Shown in pieces: positions 47,442 to 56,809 of a stretch of DNA of 64,000 nucleotides. The DNA comes from Maridesulfovibrio ferrireducens. GTDB taxonomy: Bacteria; Desulfobacterota; Desulfovibrionia; Desulfovibrionales; Desulfovibrionaceae. Position 1 is the stretch's first letter; every line of letters begins with the position of its first letter. Location of the stretch: the NCBI RefSeq assembly GCF_900101105.1, contig NZ_FNGA01000002.1, forward strand, positions 748,479 to 812,478. The letters run 5' to 3'. The position numbers were made by a program, and so were the translations under genes. The notes under the pieces were generated by a model. It saw only the letters and a list, made by a program, of their open reading frames with translations. It made no database searches and was not told the origin of the DNA.

Positions 47442-47636
47442 AGCCCCTGACAAGGCTCTTTATTTAAAATGATTGCTATTACTTATGAAACGGAAAGAAG
47501 TACGAAAGAGGGGTACATCGAAACGGTGTGCATAAATATAAGACTTATCCTCAAGCAGACGGTGATTATATGGCTTTAAAGCTTTAGTCAACATTCCACG
47601 TCGCAATTCAAAATTGCATAATCTCTTCAACAAAAA

Positions 47637-47665
47637 CACCAGCCGTCAACACTAGACGGCTGGTG
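47637..47665 (-). terminator. Rho-independent terminator after the chemoreceptor gene
   Basis: Stem CACCAGCCGTC with its complement GACGGCTGGTG, seven-base loop, followed on the minus strand by TTTTTG; 21 bases past the stop. Confidence 0.9.
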
Positions 47666-47686
47666 CAACTCATTTAATAAACAAAC

Positions 47687-49876
47687 TTAAAACCGTTCAA
47701 ATTCAGAACTGAGATCATCACTCAAATCAAGAGGGGCACCGTCTAACTTTTCTGGAGTTGAACGCTTTTGCTCCAAAGCCCGCATTGAAGGAGAATCTCC
47801 GAACTCACCATCTGTCTTGAAAAAGCTCATTAACGACTGCATCTGCTGCGCCTGACTCGCCAGCTCTTCAGAGGTCGAAGCCATCTCTTCAGAAACTGAA
47901 GCGTTCTGTTGAACGACCATGTCCAGCTGTTCAACAGCCTTTGAAATCTGCTGAGTTCCTGAATCCTGTTCTTCCGAGGCTGCTGATATTTCCTGAACAA
48001 GATCAGCGGTCCTCTTGATATTAGGAACCAGCTTCTCAAGCATACGTCCGGCCGCCTCTGCGGTGGCAACAGAGGAACTCGACAACTCGCTGATCTCAGC
48101 AGCGGATTGCCCGCTTCTTTCTGCAAGTTTTCTGACCTCTGCGGCAACTACAGCAAAACCTTTTCCGTGCTCTCCGGCACGAGCGGCTTCAATAGCGGCA
48201 TTAAGAGCAAGAAGATTAGTCTGCCGTGAAATCTCCTCAATAATTGAAATCTTTTCCGCAATATTCTTCATAGCTTCAACTGTTTGAGTTACAGCTACCC
48301 CGCTTTCTTCACCGTCCTTAGAGGATTCAACTGCAATCCTTTCAGTTTCTTTTGCATTATCAGCGGTTTTCCTTATAGTCGCCCCCATCTCTTCCATTGA
48401 TGCCGCAATTTCCTCAATTGAAGAAGCTTGTTCTGTAGAGCCTTGAGCCATCACAGAGGACGAAGATGACAATTCTTCACTTCCTGCTGTGACATTCTGA
48501 GATGCACCGGTAATATCAGATACAATATCAGCCAACTTCTCACCCATCTGCCTTAATGCATCAGCAAGCATTCCAATTTCATCCTTCTGATGAATATCAA
48601 CCGTTGCAGTAAGATTTCCTCTTCTAATTTCCTGAGCAAACGTTACAGCCTTGATAATCGGCCCGGTAATTATTTTTACAATACACCATGCAAACAAAAT
48701 TCCTGCAACAATGGCCAAAAGACCTATGGTTATACTTATAGTTCCAAGCATATCAACATGCTCAGCAGTTTTTTTCGCAGTTACATCAGCAAGCGCCATT
48801 GCTTTTTTTGAAATACTGTCAACAGCAGGTTCAATTTTATGAACTTCCGCACGCATCGCAGATGTCAATTCAGTGATAATTATGTCTTCTTCAACGAGAG
48901 ACTTAAAGGCCTTCTCATATTTTGCAACATAAGCTTTAGATTCATTTTTATCTGCATCCGAGATTTCAGAAAGATTCACAGATTCAGTCAAACGCTCTAA
49001 TCCGGCTTCTACATTTGATGCGTACTTTTTAGCACCCCTTAGAATATAGTCTTTTTCCTCTTTGCGGATCGAAAGTATAAGAGCATTACCATTGGGAATA
49101 TATATGGAACCAAGAGCCTGCTCCATAATGCGAGCGGCAGAACGCATAGTTCCTGTATAACTGGCTTCAGGATTTCTCAAATAACCATTCAGTGCGTCAG
49201 AATATTCTTTGAGCCCCTTCTGCTGTTCTACTTTAGCAGAATCAGAACACTTACTAACGTTAAGCTGCTCTTCATATATAGTAATAGCGTTCAGCAATTT
49301 GTCTTTATACTTAGGAGAACCGGTGCGGATATAGTCCTTTTCATAACGGCGAATCTGCAAAAGAGAAATGTACAATTCGTCTACATTCCTTTCTCCGAAA
49401 AAATTCTGCAATGCATGAGCCGCACGTCTGAACTCCCCTTGTAAACCGGATTTAGGGTCCAACCCTTTTGTCTCATAAGCCTCAACCAGCTTCCGAAATG
49501 AACTTTTATAACTGGATGCAAAACCAATTACACCGGAAGCTAATCCTTCAATTTCTGAATTTCCATTCTCACCGGCTAACCTGACAATTGCTTTTGCCTG
49601 ATCAGTCAATTGCGCGATGTTTTCATCAAGTCTCGCCAGATATTTTTTATCCATCCGAAGCATGAAATCTTTTTCGTTTCGGCGGCTTTGAAGCATCAAA
49701 GACTCAATACGACCCGCGTGAAGACCAATAGCCATGTCCACTTCCATATGCTTTTTAAATCCCGAAGACATAGAATTAGCGGCATAGCGATCAACAGAAA
49801 TAACAACAACCAGAAGTGTAATAATTAGGCCGAAAGCGAGCCCCAATTTAACTCCAAGCTTAACATTCTTCAACAT
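47687..49876 (-). CDS. methyl-accepting chemotaxis protein with bimodular helical sensor
   Basis: 729 residues. Membrane helices ~10-30 and ~378-400 enclose a periplasmic helical domain with three RRxEKDxxxR motifs (EKD at 68-70, 179-181 and 274-276), like the HBM (helical bimodular) sensors. HAMP (~400-450) leads to the signalling domain with the hairpin tip [41 protein letters not shown]. The C-terminus ends LSSEFERF. Binds a ligand (HBM sensors in other bacteria bind organic acids or similar) and controls CheA. Single gene. Confidence 0.95.
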   Translation of the reverse strand: MLKNVKLGVKLGLAFGLIITLLVVVISVDRYAANSMSSGFKKHMEVDMAIGLHAGRIESLMLQSRRNEKDFMLRMDKKYLARLDENIAQLTDQAKAIVRLAGENGNSEIEGLASGVIGFASSYKSSFRKLVEAYETKGLDPKSGLQGEFRRAAHALQNFFGERNVDELYISLLQIRRYEKDYIRTGSPKYKDKLLNAITIYEEQLNVSKCSDSAKVEQQKGLKEYSDALNGYLRNPEASYTGTMRSAARIMEQALGSIYIPNGNALILSIRKEEKDYILRGAKKYASNVEAGLERLTESVNLSEISDADKNESKAYVAKYEKAFKSLVEEDIIITELTSAMRAEVHKIEPAVDSISKKAMALADVTAKKTAEHVDMLGTISITIGLLAIVAGILFAWCIVKIITGPIIKAVTFAQEIRRGNLTATVDIHQKDEIGMLADALRQMGEKLADIVSDITGASQNVTAGSEELSSSSSVMAQGSTEQASSIEEIAASMEEMGATIRKTADNAKETERIAVESSKDGEESGVAVTQTVEAMKNIAEKISIIEEISRQTNLLALNAAIEAARAGEHGKGFAVVAAEVRKLAERSGQSAAEISELSSSSVATAEAAGRMLEKLVPNIKRTADLVQEISAASEEQDSGTQQISKAVEQLDMVVQQNASVSEEMASTSEELASQAQQMQSLMSFFKTDGEFGDSPSMRALEQKRSTPEKLDGAPLDLSDDLSSEFERF

Positions 49877-50113
49877 TTGTTCACTCCCGAGTTATGAGTC
49901 CCACGAAAACAGCCTAAGTAAAAAAACCGCAAGTTATAACCAATATACCTTTTTTTTGTTTCAGTTCAATAAAAACATTTAATCTGATTATTATATTTCC
50001 TGCCCCGGATTAAAAAACTTCAACCGGTGCCAGACCGAATCTAGTATTTTAACACTGGACTATTCTCTATTCTTTCGGTCATTATTTGAGATTAAAAACT
50101 AAGAGGTGCAACT

Positions 50114-50665
50114 ATGTTTCGATATTTATCAAGCGCAATATTAACTGTCTTTCTGTTTGCCGGAGCCGCCTTTGCTGAACCTATGCAGAAAGGAGAAAAC
50201 TTCCCCGACATTACCCTGACTGGCAACCAGACCGCAGTTCAGCTTTCCTACCTTGGATTATCCGGCAATGGCCCGTGGCAGCTTAAAGATATTGATGCTG
50301 ACTTTGTTATTATTGAAATTTTCAGCATGTACTGCCCACACTGTCAGGCGGAGGCTCCAAGCGTTAACAAACTGTTTGCGGCCCTCAAAAAGTCCAAATC
50401 AAATGCCCGCATAAAGCTTATAGGTGTAGGCGTTGGAAATTCTGACTTCGAAGTAAATTTTTTCAGAAAAAAATACCAAATAGAATTTCCACTTTTTGAT
50501 GATCTTGATTTTAAAATATATGAAGAAGTCGGAAAGCCCGGAACACCACATTTTTTTATGGTTGACCTAAAGGATAAAAATAAACTTAAAACTGTTTCAT
50601 CTTTTGCGGGAAGAATGAAAGATCCTAAGAAGTTTCTGATAAGTCTGCAAAAAGCCGCAGACTAA
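50114..50665 (+). CDS. periplasmic thioredoxin-like protein (TlpA/redoxin type)
   Basis: 183 residues with a signal peptide (after AFA, residue 21). Redoxin fold with active-site CPHC (Cys74, Cys77) in FSMYCPHCQAEAPSV and cis-Pro in GKPGTPHFF. It should reduce or exchange disulfides in the periplasm. AGAGGTG precedes the ATG. The peroxiredoxin gene starts 30 bases later, so this protein may be its reductant; that is inference. Confidence 0.92.
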   Translation: MFRYLSSAILTVFLFAGAAFAEPMQKGENFPDITLTGNQTAVQLSYLGLSGNGPWQLKDIDADFVIIEIFSMYCPHCQAEAPSVNKLFAALKKSKSNARIKLIGVGVGNSDFEVNFFRKKYQIEFPLFDDLDFKIYEEVGKPGTPHFFMVDLKDKNKLKTVSSFAGRMKDPKKFLISLQKAAD

Positions 50666-50695
50666 TAGAAAGTCTGAAAAAATAAAGGAACAAAC

Positions 50696-51298
50696 ATGAC
50701 TAAATACCTACGTCTTTACAGTTCACTTGCCGCCCTTCTGATATGTATATGCGCCGCGCCTTCATGGGCGAAAGTTCCTGCCGAACTTGTTTATCAAACC
50801 GGTAAACTTAAACCAGTGGACAGCGTGCTTAAGGTTGCTGTCGGTGAAACCGCACCGGACTTTGCTCTACCATCTCTTGCTGGTAAAGCTGTGCAACTTT
50901 CATCCTTTAGTGGTAAGAAAAATGTTGTAATATCCTTTGTCCCCGCAGCATTCACTCCAATATGCTCGGACCAATGGCCCGGATACAATATTGCACAGGA
51001 GCTCTTTGAACAGAATGATGCAATCCTACTGGGTATTACAGCAGACAATATTCCGACCCAATATGCATGGACACGCCAGATGAATGAAGGCGGAGTATGG
51101 TTCCCCGTACTCTCTGATTTCTGGCCTCACGGCAAAGTTGCACAATTATATGGAGTTCTTAGAACAGACGGAACCACTGAGCGGGCAATTTTCATAATAG
51201 ATAAGAAGGGAATCATCCGCTACATTGATGTTCACGACATAAACACACGTCCGGATTTAGGCGAAATTATCCGTTCACTCAGAAAAATTAATAAATAA
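50696..51298 (+). CDS. exported 1-Cys-type peroxiredoxin
   Basis: 200 residues with a signal peptide (APSWA, residue ~25). AhpC/TSA fold with peroxidatic Cys90 in FTPICSDQ. No other Cys remains in the mature protein, so it would be a 1-Cys peroxidase needing a partner thiol, perhaps the CPHC protein encoded just upstream. Exported peroxiredoxins are less common than cytoplasmic ones; it may protect the periplasm of an anaerobe from peroxide. Confidence 0.92.
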   Translation: MTKYLRLYSSLAALLICICAAPSWAKVPAELVYQTGKLKPVDSVLKVAVGETAPDFALPSLAGKAVQLSSFSGKKNVVISFVPAAFTPICSDQWPGYNIAQELFEQNDAILLGITADNIPTQYAWTRQMNEGGVWFPVLSDFWPHGKVAQLYGVLRTDGTTERAIFIIDKKGIIRYIDVHDINTRPDLGEIIRSLRKINK

Positions 51299-51383
51299 AA
51301 AGTCTTGATAAAATCACGATGCAAACTATTAATTGATTTAAACTAGCCGAACTAAAGATGGTAAAAACAGGCAGGAAAACATC

Positions 51384-51854
51384 ATGATTTTAGACAATCT
51401 GGAACAGTCTTCAATATATAATTTCGGCCCAGCATGGGAAAAAGCTTTTGAGTTTCTCCGTGAGCTGGATATTTCTATTGAGCCCGGCAGACATGTGATC
51501 GACGGAGAGAAAGTCTTTGCACAGGTAAGTGAATACCATACCAAACTTCAGGAAGAGGGACGCTTTGAGGCTCACCGCAAATATGTGGATATTCAGTTTC
51601 TGCTTTCCGGACGGGAAATCCTTGGCTGGGCCGACTTGCCAAGTCTGGAAACGGAAATCCTGTACGCCCCTGAGCGTGACGTGGAATTTTTGAAACCGCT
51701 CCCCGTAACACCGAGCCTGTCCACGCTTGTTCCGGGAATATTCATGGCTTTTTTCCCGGAAGACGGACATATGCCGGGACTCGCCGTTGGCAATAAACCG
51801 GAAGCTGTGAAAAAAGTTGTTGTTAAAATAGCTGTGAGTGCGCTTGTTTCTTAG
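51384..51854 (+). CDS. YhcH/YjgK/YiaL family protein
   Basis: 156 residues matching the family (DUF386) that includes E. coli EbgC, YhcH and YiaL: RFEAHRKYVDIQFLLSGREILGWADL, FFPEDGHMPGLAVGNKPEAVKKVVVKI. A cupin-like fold with conserved His and Glu binds metal; members are linked to sugar (sialic acid, 2,3-diketogulonate) metabolism. No sugar gene is adjacent. AGGA precedes the ATG. Confidence 0.92.
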   Translation: MILDNLEQSSIYNFGPAWEKAFEFLRELDISIEPGRHVIDGEKVFAQVSEYHTKLQEEGRFEAHRKYVDIQFLLSGREILGWADLPSLETEILYAPERDVEFLKPLPVTPSLSTLVPGIFMAFFPEDGHMPGLAVGNKPEAVKKVVVKIAVSALVS

Positions 51855-51904
51855 GTTATTAATAAACATTCAAATAACCACTTTTACTTTTTAAGGTGAG
51901 CACG

Positions 51905-52378
51905 ATGAACAAAGACTGGAAATATTATCTGGGAATAATTCTTATCAGTTACAGCTTTCTGCCGTTCTTAGTCTTTGCAATGCTCCCGTTTATTGATGTC
52001 GACATCGCCAAATCAGGAACTTTTGCCGTAATATTTCTAGCGACGGGAGAAGTTGCTTTTCTCAGCGCAGCGGCTCTTTTAGGCAAAGAATTCATCTTAC
52101 TTATGAAGACCCGCTTTATGAGTATATTCAAAAAAACGCCCAGCCTTAAACGAATAAGCAGAACCAGACATCGCATAGGGGTAGGGTTAATGATAGCGAG
52201 CTTGCTACCATATTACTACGTTCTGTTTAGCGAAATTTTCTTCTTGCCTTTGGACCACGGGATTCTTACCGGAGCATTAATCTTGAGTGAGCTTCTCTTC
52301 ATGACTTCAATGTTAACTCTGGGCAGTCAATTCTGGGATAGGTTGAAGCATCTTTTTGACTGGCCCGGTGCTGAGTAA
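51905..52378 (+). CDS. small four-helix membrane protein (transporter-suffix-domain type)
   Basis: 158 residues from the ATG at 51905 (AAGGTGAG upstream; a GTG at 51896 is in frame). About four membrane helices with a basic cytoplasmic loop (KTRFMSIFKKTPSLKRISRTRHR). It resembles proteins annotated as transporter suffix domain-containing; function unknown. Follows yhcH-type gene by 50 bases on the same strand. Confidence 0.65.
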   Translation: MNKDWKYYLGIILISYSFLPFLVFAMLPFIDVDIAKSGTFAVIFLATGEVAFLSAAALLGKEFILLMKTRFMSIFKKTPSLKRISRTRHRIGVGLMIASLLPYYYVLFSEIFFLPLDHGILTGALILSELLFMTSMLTLGSQFWDRLKHLFDWPGAE

Positions 52379-52399
52379 ATCCAAGCCGACTAAACCATT

Positions 52400-53122
52400 T
52401 TAGCTATCATCAAAGCTGCATTTAAAATCTTTCGAAAAATCACGACGTTCAAGAAGTTTTCCGCGAACGTAATTATACACATTAGTCTCGTGAACATTTT
52501 GCAGCCATAAAGGTCGAGTTTGAACCTGCATAACTGGAGCGACATCATAAATTGCGGGATGATCAACCCAGAAAACAGTATGCGGATCGGCAGGGCGTTC
52601 GATCAGACTTACAAAGGCGTTGGTAATGTCTTCAAAGTCGTAAAAGTTACCTTCAAAATATTGGAGCCCCTTAGGGAAATTAATATAAAGTGTTTCGGAC
52701 TCACCCAGCTGACTCTCATTCAAAGACCCTGCAATATTATGAAGAGCCTTAAAAAATCCGGTTGCAAGAGCATCATCACTATCAAGCCGGGTTGTGAGAA
52801 GCCAGTTTGCATCAGGAGCCATATCCTGCATACATGCTTTTACTTGAGGTAAAATAGTGGAGTACTCTCCACAAAATAAGGGAATAAAATTGGAATACTT
52901 GCTGTAAGCCTGAATAAGCTTTCTATAGAGCTGGGGAGTCTTTTCATCGAAAAGTACCAGCCACTTAAAATTCTGATTCTCTTGCGCACAAATAGAGGGA
53001 AAACAAAACCTCTGAAAATAATCAAGACGCAGAGAAAGCCAAGTCTCCTCCAGACGTGCAGGAAAATCTTTAGGATAGATATTTACATTAAAACGCGTGA
53101 TTACAAAATGACTGAATTCCAA
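52400..53122 (-). CDS. putative rhamnosyltransferase-type glycosyltransferase
   Basis: 240 residues. N-terminal HFVITRFNVNI, then RLEETWLSLRLDYFQRFCFPSICAQENQNFKWLVLFDEKTP and later LLTTRLDSDDALATGF with a DSDD metal site, features of the small putative rhamnosyl transferase family (PF11316-like). Start is TTG with GGGAG seven bases before it. Acceptor unknown; probably surface polysaccharide. Confidence 0.8.
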   Translation of the reverse strand: MEFSHFVITRFNVNIYPKDFPARLEETWLSLRLDYFQRFCFPSICAQENQNFKWLVLFDEKTPQLYRKLIQAYSKYSNFIPLFCGEYSTILPQVKACMQDMAPDANWLLTTRLDSDDALATGFFKALHNIAGSLNESQLGESETLYINFPKGLQYFEGNFYDFEDITNAFVSLIERPADPHTVFWVDHPAIYDVAPVMQVQTRPLWLQNVHETNVYNYVRGKLLERRDFSKDFKCSFDDS

Positions 53123-53167
53123 ACCATTTCTCCCTAGCTAATAATATTGTTCAATCAGGCTGACAGC

Positions 53168-53818
53168 CTAACCTTTCACATTCAAATATGATAAAGTTAA
53201 TGGCTCGAACAGATGACTTTCATCATTATAGCTTAGAAGCTGACCGTCTTTAAGGTCAAAATACCAGCCATGAATTTCCAGATTGCCATTCTTGACCTGC
53301 TCCGCAACCCACGGAAAACTCAGAAGATTATTCATGGAATGCAGAATTCCTGCCATCTCGCAGGCTGTACACGCTTCCACACTTAAAGTCGGATACTGAG
53401 CGAAAACTTTATCCCGTACAGAACTCAAAATGGAAAGCCACATGCTGATAAATTCGTCTTCGTCCGAAATTTTATTTTCCATCAAAGACTTAATACCACC
53501 ACAGGAACTATGACCAAGAATCATTATATTTTGAACTTTAAGGAACTTCACAGCATATTCAAGAGCAGAAGAAACCCCGTGATGCTTACTGTCAGGTTCA
53601 TAAGGGGGAACAATATTCGCAATATTCCGCACAACAAAAATCTCACCCGGTTCACATTGCAGAATCAGGGAAGGGTCTGTTCGTGAATCACTACACGCTA
53701 TAACCATCGTCGAAGGATTTTGGTGCTTTTGCAGCTCTAAAAAAGGAGAATTTTCACGGAAATAATATTCATCACGAAAATTCTTGAACCCATTGATAAA
53801 TTTACGAATCTCTTTCAT
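53168..53818 (-). CDS. beta-carbonic anhydrase
   Basis: 216 residues, typical for the beta class. Zinc ligands Cys42 and Asp44-Arg46 dyad in ACSDSRTDPS, His103 and Cys106 in LGHSSCGGI. It interconverts CO2 and bicarbonate in the cytoplasm. Downstream of the heme-cyclase gene on the same strand (39-base gap). The SulP transporter is 6 kb away and not in the same operon. Confidence 0.96.
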   Translation of the reverse strand: MKEIRKFINGFKNFRDEYYFRENSPFLELQKHQNPSTMVIACSDSRTDPSLILQCEPGEIFVVRNIANIVPPYEPDSKHHGVSSALEYAVKFLKVQNIMILGHSSCGGIKSLMENKISDEDEFISMWLSILSSVRDKVFAQYPTLSVEACTACEMAGILHSMNNLLSFPWVAEQVKNGNLEIHGWYFDLKDGQLLSYNDESHLFEPLTLSYLNVKG

Positions 53819-53857
53819 ATTTTTTAATACTTATTATGTGAACGGTTACAGTTAATT

Positions 53858-55117
53858 TCAATCCGCAGAATCATCCGAATCTTCTCCCAGCAAAAGAACC
53901 ACCCGGTTTCGGCCCTGATCTTTAGCTTCATATAATGCAAGATCAGCGCGAAGAATAATATCATCAATTGACTGATCCGCCGAAGTTGCCAACGTGGCAC
54001 CTATACTGACTGTCACAGGGACAGACAGATCAGACTGCTTTCCCAATTTTTCCTCAATCATCGCCCTGACACGTTCGGCCACAAAAGCTAAACTGTCCGC
54101 ATCAGCCCCATCCAGCACGAGAAGAAACTCTTCTCCGCCGTAGCGCCCAAAAGAGTCATACGGACGCAGGGAATCGGAGACTAAACTGGCAAGTTCCTGC
54201 AGAACGGTATCTCCCTTCTGATGACCAAAGTTATCATTAACCGACTTAAAAAAATCCACGTCAATCATGAGACAGCCAAGTGAGACAAGCTTTCTACGAT
54301 GACGGGCAAACCCTTCGGTAAGACGGGTCATAATAGATGCACGGTTAGCCACATTTGTAAGGGCGTCAGTTGTTGCCATCCTCTTTAACAAGGCCTGAGT
54401 CTTGTCCAGACGCTGCTGCATATTGCGAAAGAAAAGCCACAGGATGAGCAGCAAAACACCGACAGTGACAACTCCAAGAGCTACGATAACAAAATAATTA
54501 TGATGCAAAGACTTATTTATTTCATCAAGCTTAAAGGAAACACTGATGCCGCCACGCACCTGCCCAACTGCATATCCCTGCTTGCCATGACAGACTAAGC
54601 AGGACTTATCTACCATCAGAGGAGCCATATAGCGCAAGCGCCCCCCGTTTACATCATCCTCAACGAGAAAAGCCTCTTTCTTTCCGGCTTTAAAGGACTG
54701 CAAAGACTGAGATTCAAATGAGTCAGGAGCGTTATCAGGATTCAAAGGATTCAGGCTGGTGATACGAAACGCGAAGAGATCATCATTGCCCGCAAGCTCT
54801 GAAATTTCACGAGTCATGAGAGCAGGATTCTTCAAAGTCAGCACACGCCCGTCATCGGCAAGAAGATCCGGATGCTCTAAATAAGGATTGGACTCCACAC
54901 CGGGCCTCTTGAATACATAGACACCGCCGTGCTGAGCTATCCACTGACGCGTAAGCACAATGTTTCTAAAATTTGCACGGGCTTGAACTATCAACTGATC
55001 TTGCAAAAGAATCTTATTACGCAAAGCCAAAGCAAGAAAAAGACCCGCCATGCAAAGCCCGACGACTAAACAGACAAAAAGAAGATACCTTTTAAGTATA
55101 TTTTTATCATTCAACAT
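53858..55117 (-). CDS. diguanylate cyclase with periplasmic heme-binding DUF3365 domain
   Basis: 419 residues from the ATG at 55117 (a TTG at 55147 is in frame and cannot be excluded). Membrane helices ~11-32 and ~203-223 enclose a DUF3365 (Tll0287-like) domain with a CxxCH c-type heme site, Cys173, Cys176 and His177 in SCLVCHGKQG. GGDEF follows with active site GRYGGEEFLLVL and RPYD RxxD site five residues earlier. A redox- or gas-sensing (O2, NO) cyclase is the likely role. Confidence 0.92.
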   Translation of the reverse strand: MLNDKNILKRYLLFVCLVVGLCMAGLFLALALRNKILLQDQLIVQARANFRNIVLTRQWIAQHGGVYVFKRPGVESNPYLEHPDLLADDGRVLTLKNPALMTREISELAGNDDLFAFRITSLNPLNPDNAPDSFESQSLQSFKAGKKEAFLVEDDVNGGRLRYMAPLMVDKSCLVCHGKQGYAVGQVRGGISVSFKLDEINKSLHHNYFVIVALGVVTVGVLLLILWLFFRNMQQRLDKTQALLKRMATTDALTNVANRASIMTRLTEGFARHRRKLVSLGCLMIDVDFFKSVNDNFGHQKGDTVLQELASLVSDSLRPYDSFGRYGGEEFLLVLDGADADSLAFVAERVRAMIEEKLGKQSDLSVPVTVSIGATLATSADQSIDDIILRADLALYEAKDQGRNRVVLLLGEDSDDSAD

Positions 55118-55302
55118 AGGCGGCCTAGTATTAAATGTTTCTAACAATCTGCAAAAAAAACAGACTTAGAACTAATTAATAACAAAGAAAGTTAAATCCT
55201 GCCACTTTTTTACAAAACCATAACAAAGTTACCTGATTATAATTTTAGTTGAACGGCAAAATAACGAGAAACAAAGCAATAAGCGGTGAAGGCAACCTGA
55301 CT

Positions 55303-56088
55303 CTATTTTTTAAGAACCAAGGTCATAGCAGATGAAAAACAACGTCTCCGCACCAGCAGAAGAACAATAATTGATGAAAGCGCGGTTGAAGCAACAAGCA
55401 TAAACATGACGACAATCTGATAACGCACAGCTTCTTCAGGATTTGCTCCTGCCAGAATCTGACCTGTCATCATACCGGGTATTGAAACCAGCCCCACACC
55501 CATCATAGCGTTAATCGACGGAATCATGCCCGCGCGCAAAGCTTTGCGGAAAATATCAACCGTGGCTTCCTTGAAATCCGCTCCGTGACAAAGCATCATT
55601 TCAACTTCATCGCGGCGAGTTCTGAGTTCGGAAAACAACCGCTCGAGCGAGATAGCAAGAGCGTTCATGGAATTTCCCGCCACCATGCCGCCAATCGGGA
55701 TAAAATATTGAGGAGTCCACCACGGATCAGCGCCGATAACAACTTTTGTCACCAACGCCGTAATGAGGGTGCAGCTGAAAAGAACTGCCACCGTTGTAGG
55801 AAACAAATAAGATACACTTTTTTCCTTTACCCGCCCGTGAACAATACGCACTGAAAAAAACGCCATTACAGCGTACAATCCCATCACCAGCAACGCATTA
55901 TTAAGCCCGAAAAGAACGTTCAGCAGATAGCCCATTGCAAATAATTGCAAGAAAGTACGAACAGCACCTATGGCAAGATCTTTCTCCAGTTTCAATTGAT
56001 AAAACACTGAAACTGCGCCCGAAATAGTCACAAGACTGAGCGCTATCATCAACTGCGGCCATGAAATGGATATAAAAGAAGTTGTCAT
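55303..56088 (-). CDS. fetB: UPF0014/FetB-type membrane protein
   Basis: 261 residues with about seven membrane helices and family segments IGAVRTFLQLFAMGYLLN and IPIGGMVAGNSMNALAISLERLFSELR...EVEMMLCHGADFKEA. E. coli FetB is the permease of the FetAB iron exporter. Its ATG overlaps the ATPase stop (ATGA), so the two form one transporter. A role in metal export, particularly iron, is inferred from FetAB. Confidence 0.9.
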   Translation of the reverse strand: MTTSFISISWPQLMIALSLVTISGAVSVFYQLKLEKDLAIGAVRTFLQLFAMGYLLNVLFGLNNALLVMGLYAVMAFFSVRIVHGRVKEKSVSYLFPTTVAVLFSCTLITALVTKVVIGADPWWTPQYFIPIGGMVAGNSMNALAISLERLFSELRTRRDEVEMMLCHGADFKEATVDIFRKALRAGMIPSINAMMGVGLVSIPGMMTGQILAGANPEEAVRYQIVVMFMLVASTALSSIIVLLLVRRRCFSSAMTLVLKK

Positions 56089-56777
56089 CAGAGCACCTCA
56101 ACTTTGCCGTCTGCCACGGTAATATGCATATGCGGACATGTCGGGTGATAGCTGGTGTGACTTACCATTAATATAGCAATTCCCTGCCTTGCCAGATCCT
56201 CCGCAACTTCCTCAACCCGTTCCCGGCTTTCGCGGTCAAGCGAACTTGTAGGCTCATCAAAACAAATAGCATCCGGCTTACTCAAAACAGACCTGATAAG
56301 ACATATTCGCTGCCGCTGCCCCACCGAAAGTGAACTGGCTTCCGCATCAAGCGAAACTCCATCAAGAGCAAGTTTTTCCATCCATTGCATGAGAAATTTA
56401 TCATCTGGAGTAATGGTTTTTTTTCTAATTTGCAGAGTGAACGGCATCAATAAATTATCACGAACACTGCCGGGCAGAACAATAGGAGTCTGCTGAACAA
56501 AGCCGATTCTAGTTCTAAGCTCCGGCGGGTAAAAAGTATCAATTGAAGTACCGCGCAAAAGAATTGTGCCCTGCTGTACTTCTTCCAGCCGGACGGCAAG
56601 ACGAAGTAAAGTAGACTTGCCCGCACCGGACGGCCCTGAAATCAAAACAAATTGTCCCGCAGGCACAGCAAAAGAAATATCATTCAACTCAAGCCCATCG
56701 GGCCAACTAAAATTCACGTTTTTAAATTCTAGAACAGGAACGCCCTGCTCACCTTTATCCGGTTGTGGAATGTTCAT
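56088..56777 (-). CDS. fetA: ABC transporter ATPase, FetA type
   Basis: 229 residues from the ATG at 56777 (a TTG at 56807 is in frame). Walker A GPSGAGKST, signature LSVGQRQRICL, Walker B ICFDEPTSSLD, then the switch His in MVSHTSYHP. It energises FetB, encoded directly after it with an overlapping start. It lies 32 bases after the AsmA gene and may share its transcript. Confidence 0.9.
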   Translation of the reverse strand: MNIPQPDKGEQGVPVLEFKNVNFSWPDGLELNDISFAVPAGQFVLISGPSGAGKSTLLRLAVRLEEVQQGTILLRGTSIDTFYPPELRTRIGFVQQTPIVLPGSVRDNLLMPFTLQIRKKTITPDDKFLMQWMEKLALDGVSLDAEASSLSVGQRQRICLIRSVLSKPDAICFDEPTSSLDRESRERVEEVAEDLARQGIAILMVSHTSYHPTCPHMHITVADGKVEVL

Positions 56778-56809
56778 TTTTGTCTCGGTTAAATTGTTTA
56801 AACCCAACC

